In this document: positions 28,869-36,531 of the stretch, in pieces
Layout: the number at the start of each line of letters is the position of its first letter
Numbering within the stretch: the first letter of the stretch is position 1
Source of the DNA: a virus
Length of the DNA stretch: 64,000 nt
IMG/VR virus record: IMGVR_UViG_3300023184_000026
Location: 233,259 to 297,258 of that record
Reading direction: 5' to 3' (one strand)
The notes under the pieces: model-generated
Database searches by the model: none
Told to the model about the DNA's origin: nothing
The model's input: only the letters and a program-made list of their open reading frames with translations
Position numbers and translations under genes: made by a program

Positions 28869-29498
28869 ATGGCAAACGGAGTATACAGAATAACAGAAGA
28901 GTTTGAGGAAAAATTGGCAAAATATACTGGTGCTCCATATGTAGTCACCGTGGATAATCAAAGCAATGCTTTGTTTTTATCATTATATTATCAAAATATA
29001 AAAGGACAGTCTATTAGCATTCCTTCCCGCACGTACCCGAGTGTACCATGTGAGATCATACATGCTGGCGGAAAGGTAAACTTTGAACCGGTTGAAGGCA
29101 AGACCATCAAGGGTGCATATCAGCTCAAGCCCACGCGCACGTGGGACAGCGCATTGCGCTTTACTGCCAACATGTATATTCCAAATTCGTTCATGTGCAT
29201 ATCTTTTACCGGTCCATATAAGCACTTCAAATTAAGCAAGGGTGGTGCTATTCTTACAGACGATCTTCATGCATATCATTGGTTTAAGCGTGCCAGATAC
29301 AGCGGCAGAAGAGAATGTTCATATCATGATGACAATCTGGATATGCTAGGTTGGAATTTTTACATGATGCCGGAACTTGCTGCCAGAGGATTGTTGCTTA
29401 TGGGTCAGTTTTATAACATGGACGGCACACCAAAACATAATGAAGATTTGGAGCTACCATATCCAGACTTATCCAAATTTGATGTGTATAAGCAATGA
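28869..29498 (+). CDS. Short DegT/DnrJ/EryC1-type sugar aminotransferase
   Basis: The sequence follows the DegT/DnrJ/EryC1/StrS PLP fold: VTVDNQSNALFLSLYY (cofactor phosphate region), ISIPSRTYPSVPCEIIHAGG, a WDSA around D93 in place of the usual EDAAQ, and SFTGPYKHFKLSKGGAILTD, where K118 aligns best with the PLP-linking lysine. At 209 aa it is far shorter than the usual 360-400 aa. The C-terminal small domain is missing, and the connection between the sugar-binding loops is shortened. The gene is intact and overlaps the next start by 4 nt, so I read it as a compact or specialised form rather than a broken gene. It probably pairs with the following acyltransferase to make an acylated amino sugar. 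Confidence 0.7.
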   Translation: MANGVYRITEEFEEKLAKYTGAPYVVTVDNQSNALFLSLYYQNIKGQSISIPSRTYPSVPCEIIHAGGKVNFEPVEGKTIKGAYQLKPTRTWDSALRFTANMYIPNSFMCISFTGPYKHFKLSKGGAILTDDLHAYHWFKRARYSGRRECSYHDDNLDMLGWNFYMMPELAARGLLLMGQFYNMDGTPKHNEDLELPYPDLSKFDVYKQ

Positions 29499-30052
29499 TT
29501 AGAAAATTCCAAAACTATACAGAGGATGAAATGAATGAGTCTGGTATGACTTTTGGTAAAAATGTATATATTGCCAATGATGTTATCATTCATAATGCCC
29601 AGAATATAATCATAGGAGACAATGTTCGCATAGATACTCAATGTGTATTGATTGCTGGAAAAAATCACAAAATAAAAATTGGAAATAGCGTACATATTTC
29701 GGCAGGATGCTATTTTTATGGCAATTCCGGAAATATAACTCTGGGAGATTGTTGTTGCACTTCCGGTCGCTGCATTCTTTATACCGCAAATGATGATTAT
29801 ACAGACGGCTATATGGCCAATTCTGTGATAGATGATAAGTACAAAAAGGTGGTTGCTGGAAACATAGAGTTAAAAAAACATGCGTTGGTTGGATGTTATA
29901 CAGTAATACTTCCAAATGTTGTTTTGGAGCATGCCACGTCTGTAGGCGCACACTCGCTGATTACAAAATCTACTTCTCATTTTGATGTTGTGGCGGGTTG
30001 CCCAGCTAAATTTATAAAGAAAAGAAAAAATGTTTATTTGACAGATGTATAA
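29495..30052 (+). CDS. Left-handed beta-helix (hexapeptide) acyltransferase
   Basis: This 185-aa protein shows hexapeptide turns throughout: NVYIANDVIIHNAQNIIIGD, NVRIDTQCVLIAG, KIKIGNSVHISAGCYF. After an insert loop (TANDDYTDGYM) come the typical C-terminal HALVGCYTVILPNVVLEHAT and DVVAGCPAKFIKK, the CoA-binding end of WbbJ/maa-type O- or N-acetyltransferases. It overlaps the aminotransferase by 4 nt and the next gene by 8 nt. The pairing suggests N-acetylation of an amino sugar, or O-acetylation of a glycan; the substrate cannot be told. Confidence 0.85.
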   Translation: MIRKFQNYTEDEMNESGMTFGKNVYIANDVIIHNAQNIIIGDNVRIDTQCVLIAGKNHKIKIGNSVHISAGCYFYGNSGNITLGDCCCTSGRCILYTANDDYTDGYMANSVIDDKYKKVVAGNIELKKHALVGCYTVILPNVVLEHATSVGAHSLITKSTSHFDVVAGCPAKFIKKRKNVYLTDV

Positions 30053-30845
30053 AGGAAAAAAAGTCATACTTACTACGACAGCGTGCAAAAGAATAAATCT
30101 TCTTAAAGCCGCAATACAAAGTTTTAGTATATTCTGCCAAGATAAGAATATAATAGATGAAATACACTATTATGACGACTCTTCGCAGCCACACGAAAGA
30201 TCAACGGCGATTGAGTATTATCATAAGCATATACCAAGTGCCAATTTGATATTCAGATTTTTTGAGAAGGAGACATTTCCAGACAACTATAGACATGCGA
30301 GAGTATTGAACTTCTGGAGAAATGGTATAGAAAGTTCAAATGCCGATTATGTATTTCATCTGGAAGATGATCATCAGTTTTATAATATGTTTAATATAGG
30401 TGAAGCTATAGATATTATGGAACAATATCCAGAGTATGCTTATATGGGCTATTGTCAAAGTTGGAAAAATTTTCCAGTTGATATGATGCCAAAGAAAATA
30501 ATAGGGAACTTTTGGGAGACGATTTATCTTGACAACAGGCCAATGAATGATTTATTATTCTTGGATGATGTTATGGCTATGCATACTGGACTAGATTGGT
30601 GGATGTATTATATTAATTGGCCGTATTTTTCTTTGCGGCCTGGAGTACATCATGTCAAGAAGCTGCTTTCCGTGGGAGATTTTTCCACAACATATGATCG
30701 TGAAAAAACAAGCGTTGAGTTGGAGTTTGCCATACGATGGAAAAATATGGGGTACAAAAGCATGATGTGCAAGTATTTTACTTCTCTACACACTGGTCAA
30801 GATCCAGAACTTAGCGCATACAAAATCAACAACTCAGCAAGATGA
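30045..30845 (+). CDS. GT-A-type glycosyltransferase (266 aa)
   Basis: The start KKVILTTTACKRINLLKAAI and the later IDEIHYYDDSSQP look like the first strands of a GT-A fold. The DxD-type metal/nucleotide motif is in YVFHLEDDHQF near residue 105. The central AYMGYCQSWKNFPVD and the final part DREKTSVELEFAIRWKNMGY suit a small single-domain glycosyltransferase. It overlaps the acyltransferase by 8 nt and the next gene by 4 nt, showing compact organisation of the island. The family number is uncertain. Confidence 0.65.
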   Translation: MYKGKKVILTTTACKRINLLKAAIQSFSIFCQDKNIIDEIHYYDDSSQPHERSTAIEYYHKHIPSANLIFRFFEKETFPDNYRHARVLNFWRNGIESSNADYVFHLEDDHQFYNMFNIGEAIDIMEQYPEYAYMGYCQSWKNFPVDMMPKKIIGNFWETIYLDNRPMNDLLFLDDVMAMHTGLDWWMYYINWPYFSLRPGVHHVKKLLSVGDFSTTYDREKTSVELEFAIRWKNMGYKSMMCKYFTSLHTGQDPELSAYKINNSAR

Positions 30846-32149
30846 ACGAACAAACATTTCAAAATATATGGACAGAATGCCTTGGGTTCAATATTGAACA
30901 AAAGCCAGAAGAATATAAACAGCTGCTTTCACTGCTTGATGATAGAAAGAACAAGCGTTATGCTCTTGAAATAGGCTCAAATTATGGCGGAACCACTGCT
31001 GGATTTTGTCAGTTATTTGATACGGTAATAACAATAGACATCAAACACCATATCAATTTTGATAGACTTAAACGGAAGCATCCCACATACCAATATATTA
31101 TTTCGGATTCCAAGAGCAATGATACATTGGAATATATCAAAAGTCTTGGAATTAAATTTGATTTCATCTTTATTGATGGCGACCATTCATACAATGGGGC
31201 AAAAAATGATTATGACAAATATAAGCAATTTTTGGCATATGATGGGCATATAGGATTTCATGACATCATCTCAAGCGACCTTAATCGCCAATACGACATA
31301 AATGTGGACATTCTTTGGAAAGAAATAAAAGACACATATAACGATGTTCACGAATTTGTGGCTACATCAAAACACTCTGATTATAGCAGGCAGAATGAAT
31401 TTCATGAAATAGTTGGAAAAAACGATTATTCACAATGGGGAGGTATTGGAGTATTAAAAAATACACCAATTGGAGTTTTTTCTCATAACTATCTTACCAA
31501 TCATTGGTATGACATTGTTAATAGCCAGCTTTTAAAACTGAGCAATTCTGGTCTATACAAGCGAGCGGACAAAATTGTTTATGGAGTCAATGTTGATAAG
31601 GATGACGTATATCATAGTTTTATTGGGCTGTTGGACAAATATGATATAGACAGAAAGATAGAAGTATATCGTTATACAAAAAACATGTATGAGTTTCCCA
31701 CACTTATTCATCTACAGAATTATTGTGCCAACAATCCAAATGCATCCGTAGTGTATTATCACGCAAAAGGAACATCTCGCTCGTATGATCGCAACATAGA
31801 GTCTTGGAGAGAATGTCTTGAATATTTTAACATAGAACAATGGAAAAAATGTCACACTGAAATTATTACAGGAAAACACGATGTGTGTGGAGCATTGCAT
31901 GTTGATAAATTTGAGTTTTTGGATAAAGTACTTACAAACTATTATTCTGGCAATTTCTGGTGGGCAAGTGCAAAGTATATAAATACACTTGACAATATAA
32001 CCGCAAAAATGATAGAAGTAAATATGGAAAGAGCCGAAGCTGAAAGATGGATAGGTAGAAAACCACATCGCTGGGCCAGCCTATATAATGAAAATATATC
32101 GGATTGGTATATGCATTACTTTGATCCAAAATTATATAAACGACCATGA
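30842..32149 (+). CDS. Methyltransferase_24-like domain fused to an unknown HAKG-type domain
   Basis: Residues about 35-145 form a SAM-dependent methyltransferase: YALEIGSNYGGTTAGFCQLF (SAM loop), VITIDIKHH, and FDFIFIDGDHSYNGAKNDYD followed by DGHIGFHDI, as in cephalosporin-hydroxylase/Methyltransferase_24 proteins. Residues about 235-435 carry a second domain with VVYYHAKGTS, DVCGALHVD and YYSGNFWWASAKYI. I have the impression of this pattern in glycosyltransferase-like proteins, but I cannot name the family. It overlaps both neighbours by 4 nt. The methyl acceptor is presumably a sugar of the same glycan. Confidence 0.7.
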   Translation: MNEQTFQNIWTECLGFNIEQKPEEYKQLLSLLDDRKNKRYALEIGSNYGGTTAGFCQLFDTVITIDIKHHINFDRLKRKHPTYQYIISDSKSNDTLEYIKSLGIKFDFIFIDGDHSYNGAKNDYDKYKQFLAYDGHIGFHDIISSDLNRQYDINVDILWKEIKDTYNDVHEFVATSKHSDYSRQNEFHEIVGKNDYSQWGGIGVLKNTPIGVFSHNYLTNHWYDIVNSQLLKLSNSGLYKRADKIVYGVNVDKDDVYHSFIGLLDKYDIDRKIEVYRYTKNMYEFPTLIHLQNYCANNPNASVVYYHAKGTSRSYDRNIESWRECLEYFNIEQWKKCHTEIITGKHDVCGALHVDKFEFLDKVLTNYYSGNFWWASAKYINTLDNITAKMIEVNMERAEAERWIGRKPHRWASLYNENISDWYMHYFDPKLYKRP

Positions 32150-33909
32150 AACTATCCGTCATAATCACATCATATAAGTTTAAAGATTTCATTTCACAAT
32201 GTATTGATAGTATATTGTCACAAAAAACCGACTTTGGATTTGAAGTGTTGATCAGAGATGACGGCACAAATGATGGTACATTTGAATTGTTAAATGAGAA
32301 ATACAAAGCAAATACCAATATCAGAATATTGGACTCTTCCACGAATGTGGGTGCAGTCGAAAATCTTCTTATATTGGTCAATGAAGCCAAGGGTAAATAT
32401 ATCGCACATATAGATGGCGACGATTATCTCACAGACGATGGATATTATCAGCGTTCTATTAATTATTTGGATGAAAATCCATCATATGCCTTATACTGCT
32501 CCGGTTGTAGATATCTTGAAAATGGAGTTGTGTCGCCCGAAAACCATTGGATAGTGAGTGCCAAACCAGATATTGAGTTAAAAGATTTACTTGTTGAAAA
32601 CTATGTGTCATTTGCGCGAGTATTTAAAAAAACAGAATTTAGAAGAGAGATATTCAAAGACATTATATATCCCGACTGGGTTTTTAACTTTGAAATATTA
32701 AAATACGGTAAAGGTTATTGTGATACCAATCATTGTGCAGGAATGTATAGAATACATAAAAATGGAATGTTTTCTATGACGCCAGCCGAAGAAAAGTTGG
32801 AAAATAAAAATATTATTAAATCGGAGTTGAAAAAAAGATATGCAAGATTTCAACACAAGGTTATTACCATAGTTGATAGTTTTGTATACAACGACTCAAT
32901 TCGGTCCAAATTATTGAATACAATAAATTGGATGAAAGAAGATGGTCACGAAGTATTGCTTGTATCCAATACCATGGTAGACAAGGAGATTTTAAAATAT
33001 GTAAAGTTTTATTTGTATGATAGTCGCAATCAACTATTTCAAGAAAAGTATGACGATGTTGGTCTTGTAGATTTTTGGAAATCTCTCGCTGATGGATTTT
33101 ATATACACGACGTTGTTCCAGTATTACAAAAGCACGGACTGTCTGTGATGATAAATCTTTTTAATGCATTATTATACGCAAAGTCGCAAGGATATACACA
33201 TTTTCAAAGATTTGAAGTTGATGATCTATTTGGAGAAAAATCGAGAGAATATATAAAGCAGGTTCCATATGTGTGCGCAAATGAAAATAAACACGGGTTG
33301 TTCTATTACAACGAAGGTAATAATCCACCGGATATGTCGTTTCATTATTTTTATTGCAACATAGATGAATTTTTATCCAAAGTTCCGAGATTATCCAACG
33401 AGCAAGATTATGTGAATTATCTAAGACAATATCACGATGACAATAAGTTCCGTATAGTTGAGGTTTATGTATATGAAAGTTTAAAAAGAAATAATGACTC
33501 AAAGTTTTTAATAAAGTTTGATGAAAATGCCATGACATTGGACTTTCCAGACACACGTTGGAATACAGAAACATCTATCAGCAGTTTTGATCCCAAATAC
33601 GGAAAGTGTACTACTCGACTTTATTATATCAACGAACACAATAAAGAAACTAATACATTCAATCGCGGATCATCGTATGCCGTTTACACGCACTCATATC
33701 ACTCCGGATCTACGTTTAGAAAAATAGTTGTAGAAAAGATTGATGGTGGAAAATACGAATTTATTCACAATACAGAAGTAGCGAATGGCTGGGCGTGGAA
33801 TGAAGTTTTTTCGGATGTTAAATCCATTTCTGTATATGAAGATGATAAGTTTTTATATAGAGAGCATGTTGCGGATTGTATATCATATATCAATCTAATA
33901 AGAAAATGA
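32146..33909 (+). CDS. GT2-type glycosyltransferase with second GT-like C-terminal region
   Basis: Residues 1 to about 230 are a clear GT2 domain: MKLSVIITSYKFKDFISQCI, VLIRDDGTNDGTFELL, and the DxD in KYIAHIDGDDYLTDDG. Residues about 240-420 look like another transferase domain: KVITIVDSFVYNDSIRSKL, EVLLVSNTMVD and a possible DxD-like HFQRFEVDDLFGEKS. The last 100 residues are beta-rich (STFRKIVVEKIDGGKYEF). An open, frameshifted stretch follows the stop. It overlaps the previous gene by 4 nt. It may be a processive or two-step transferase; acceptor unknown. Confidence 0.75.
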   Translation: MKLSVIITSYKFKDFISQCIDSILSQKTDFGFEVLIRDDGTNDGTFELLNEKYKANTNIRILDSSTNVGAVENLLILVNEAKGKYIAHIDGDDYLTDDGYYQRSINYLDENPSYALYCSGCRYLENGVVSPENHWIVSAKPDIELKDLLVENYVSFARVFKKTEFRREIFKDIIYPDWVFNFEILKYGKGYCDTNHCAGMYRIHKNGMFSMTPAEEKLENKNIIKSELKKRYARFQHKVITIVDSFVYNDSIRSKLLNTINWMKEDGHEVLLVSNTMVDKEILKYVKFYLYDSRNQLFQEKYDDVGLVDFWKSLADGFYIHDVVPVLQKHGLSVMINLFNALLYAKSQGYTHFQRFEVDDLFGEKSREYIKQVPYVCANENKHGLFYYNEGNNPPDMSFHYFYCNIDEFLSKVPRLSNEQDYVNYLRQYHDDNKFRIVEVYVYESLKRNNDSKFLIKFDENAMTLDFPDTRWNTETSISSFDPKYGKCTTRLYYINEHNKETNTFNRGSSYAVYTHSYHSGSTFRKIVVEKIDGGKYEFIHNTEVANGWAWNEVFSDVKSISVYEDDKFLYREHVADCISYINLIRK

Positions 33910-34003
33910 TAAGTTTTTGATTGAAATTGGGTCAAATAAGTTTCATCATGATAAATTAGAAATATTTGCAGATTCAAATAAAAGTTTTATAAAATTAAAA
34001 TAA
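33902..34003 (+). pseudogene. Possible frameshifted C-terminal remnant in the gap after the GT2 gene
   Basis: The 95-bp gap contains a start-less open stretch from 33902 to TAA at 34001, in a different frame from the upstream gene. It reads in part NDKFLIEIGSNKFHHDKL and EIFADSNKSFIKLK. Composition and strand pattern look protein-like, and NDKFL echoes DDKFL near the end of the upstream protein. It could be the lost tail of that protein after a frameshift, or chance. Confidence 0.25.
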
Positions 34004-34004
34004 T

Positions 34005-36125
34005 ATGAAAGTAATTAATGTAAATCCTGGCATACTTCCTATTCCACCAAATGGTTGGGGCGCTGTTGAAAAGATAATTTGGGACTATCACCAAGAAATT
34101 TTAAAAGTTGGCATTCGCAGCGAAATCAAATATCTCGATGATATAAAATATGACGAAAGTATGGTTGTTCATGTGCACGTCGCCAATTTGGCAATTATAT
34201 GCCATGAGCGCGGCATTCCTTATATTTTTAGTATTCATGATCATCATGCATATTTGTATGGTAAAGATTCCGATGTATTTAGAAAAAATTTACAAGCAAT
34301 TGAAAACAGCGTATTTTCATTGTCGCCTTGCAAATATCTTATTCCATATTTTGGAAGCAAGAAGCTTCGTTACTTCAGTCACGCTGTTAACACGGATATA
34401 TTTAAGTTCAATGGTCATCAGAGACGACATGTGCCAAGACTGTTGTGTGTTGCAAATAACGGATATGCATATGATCAAAGCATAGACCGAAAAGGTTTCA
34501 AAATAGCTATTGAGTCGGCAATGAAACTAGCGTTGCCTATTACTATAGCCGGACCCAGCAACAACAAGAATTTTTTTAAAACAATGTCTCCGGAAATTAA
34601 CGGATATACAGGTCTCACAAAGTTATTCGACCTTGATGAAAAATGGCTTGTTGATCTTTATAACGAAAATGATATATTCCTCCATTTTTCGGAATTAGAA
34701 GCCGGACATCCAAACCTAACACTGCTTGAGGCAATGTCATGCGGTTTGCCGGTTGTTGGTACGTTCGAAGAGGTATTGTATAAAGGAATGTATGTGACTG
34801 ATAGAAATCTTGATAATGCAGTCGCCGGAATAAAAACTGTCGTGGGTAGTTTTGACCAATATCGACAGGATGCTTTAAATACTGCAAATTCCAATTCATA
34901 TGGAATCAGAGTAAATGAACTTGCAAAATTGTATAGTGAATATCGCGAACAGATATTTGCCAATGGAATAATAAATCATTATCAAACTTCTCAACAAACA
35001 CTAAAAGAACCAAAAAATAAAATAAATATATCGTTTTTGCGTGGACCAAAAGTAGAAATACTTGGACCAGTCAATAAAAAATATAAAGTCAAGTTTTATG
35101 ATATGGATACAAATAGTGTCATATACGAAACGACACTCAGAAATAATATGTGGTCCGTTTCAAATAAAAGATATTTTGTAAAATGGAAAATTGAAGTTTA
35201 TGAAGTTGTGAATGAAAATTGGGAAATGCTTATTGAAACCCGCGTTTTGGATTTAGCTAAAAAGTCGATAAAAGTGGTATTTGATACCAATAGCTTGGGA
35301 GATATTATTTCATATATTGGCACAACCGATGCCTTCCAGAAAAAACACAATTGCGAACTTACGTGTGTTGTTTTTAATACGGAACTAGTTGAATTATTCA
35401 GCAAAAATTACAAAAATATAAAGTTCTCAAGAACAAACGACGGCGATGACAATTATTACTCCACGTATTATATTGGTTATTATGATCAAGAAAATTGGGA
35501 CGGTAATATGAAAAAAAATCCAAAGCATTTATCACTTGCGTTGGTGGCGGCAAATATACTGGGATTGCCAGAGGTGGAAATTCCACCATCTTTGAATATA
35601 ACCCCTTTGAAGCATAATAAAAAATATGTATGTATTGCAACACAAAGCACTACACAGGCAAAATATTGGAACAATCCAAATGGCTGGAACCTTGTTGTGG
35701 ATTATATCAAATCCAAAGGATATGAAGTGTGGTGCATAGATTTACACAACAGTTTTGGGTCTGGTGGTAAAATGAATTATATGCCAGCGGGTGCCATCGA
35801 TAAGACTGGAAAATTCCCGTTGGAAGAAAGAATGTCTCAGGTTGCAGGTGCGGAGTTTTTTATTGGACTTGGATCTGGATTATCTTGGCTGGCATGGGGA
35901 GTTCATCAAAAAGTTATACTTATCAGTGGATTTAGCGAGGAGTTTGCCGAATTCAAAAATCCTTATAGAGTTATCAATAAAAACGTGTGTCATGGATGTT
36001 GGAATGATGCAAGTTGTATATTTGACAAATCCGATTGGAACTGGTGCCCCAGAAATAAAGATTTTGAATGTACTAAAGAGATATATCCAGAGGATGTTAT
36101 AAAAATGATAGACAAAATAATTTGA
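34005..36125 (+). CDS. GT4 glycosyltransferase fused to a BAHT-type autotransporter O-heptosyltransferase
   Basis: Residues 1 to about 315 are a GT4 enzyme: INVNPGILPIPPNGWGAVEK, YIFSIHDHHAYLYG, and ELEAGHPNLTLLEAMSCGLP (E-x7-E region). From about 340 the protein follows the bacterial autotransporter heptosyltransferase family (TibC/Aah type). First comes the strand-loop-strand domain (NISFLRGPKVEILGPVNKKY; YETTLRNNMWSVSNKRYFV). Then the GT9-like catalytic part with KYVCIATQSTTQAKYWNNP and FFIGLGSGLSWLAWG. The C-terminal metal finger is C662-x2-C665 ... C681 ... C689 (NVCHGCWND, WNWCPRNK, FECT). In TibC such cysteines bind iron and the enzyme adds heptose to serines of autotransporters. A target in this phage is unknown. 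Confidence 0.85.
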   Translation: MKVINVNPGILPIPPNGWGAVEKIIWDYHQEILKVGIRSEIKYLDDIKYDESMVVHVHVANLAIICHERGIPYIFSIHDHHAYLYGKDSDVFRKNLQAIENSVFSLSPCKYLIPYFGSKKLRYFSHAVNTDIFKFNGHQRRHVPRLLCVANNGYAYDQSIDRKGFKIAIESAMKLALPITIAGPSNNKNFFKTMSPEINGYTGLTKLFDLDEKWLVDLYNENDIFLHFSELEAGHPNLTLLEAMSCGLPVVGTFEEVLYKGMYVTDRNLDNAVAGIKTVVGSFDQYRQDALNTANSNSYGIRVNELAKLYSEYREQIFANGIINHYQTSQQTLKEPKNKINISFLRGPKVEILGPVNKKYKVKFYDMDTNSVIYETTLRNNMWSVSNKRYFVKWKIEVYEVVNENWEMLIETRVLDLAKKSIKVVFDTNSLGDIISYIGTTDAFQKKHNCELTCVVFNTELVELFSKNYKNIKFSRTNDGDDNYYSTYYIGYYDQENWDGNMKKNPKHLSLALVAANILGLPEVEIPPSLNITPLKHNKKYVCIATQSTTQAKYWNNPNGWNLVVDYIKSKGYEVWCIDLHNSFGSGGKMNYMPAGAIDKTGKFPLEERMSQVAGAEFFIGLGSGLSWLAWGVHQKVILISGFSEEFAEFKNPYRVINKNVCHGCWNDASCIFDKSDWNWCPRNKDFECTKEIYPEDVIKMIDKII

Positions 36126-36144
36126 TACGCAATATATATAGGAT

Positions 36145-36531
36145 ATGGAATTGCAGCAGTTTATACCGTCAGATCAAATTATTTTAGCTATTGCCGAAAA
36201 AGTTAAAAAAAAATTTCCGTCCTCAAATGGCAAGTGTGAATTTATGTCGCAAGAACTGGTTTCTGATTTGAATAAAAAAGGAATACGATCCAATCATGTA
36301 ATGGGAATATTCACACTTGATGAACCCGGTGCATGGAAATACAGATCAGAAGAGGATGAAGAATTTGATGAGTATCAAGTTAATCATGATTGGGTAAATG
36401 TGGAAGGAAAAATATTAGACATATCCGCCGATCAATTTAAAAAGTACGTAAATCAAAATATACCAAATGTAGTATATATAAGATACTCAGATCCATTATA
36501 TAAATATTACACGGAGATGGGTTATGTCTGA
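36145..36531 (+). CDS. Transglutaminase/papain-like fold protein upstream of terminase (128 aa)
   Basis: This small protein shows a possible Cys-His-Asp triad in the order of transglutaminase-like cysteine proteases: C31 in NGKCEFMSQELVSDL at the start of a helix, H81 in QVNHDWVNVEGKILDISADQ, and D92 shortly after. The HDW-V-V-G--LDxSADQF block is the part that most resembles the family. It overlaps the terminase gene by 8 nt. AGG lies very close to its ATG. A terminase small subunit would be expected near here, but I see no HTH or coiled-coil TerS pattern. Whether it is catalytic is unproven. Confidence 0.55.
   Translation: MELQQFIPSDQIILAIAEKVKKKFPSSNGKCEFMSQELVSDLNKKGIRSNHVMGIFTLDEPGAWKYRSEEDEEFDEYQVNHDWVNVEGKILDISADQFKKYVNQNIPNVVYIRYSDPLYKYYTEMGYV

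Noticed and set aside
36145-36531. Terminase small subunit
   Set aside because: Position fits, but there is no helix-turn-helix or coiled-coil pattern and the Cys/His block points elsewhere.
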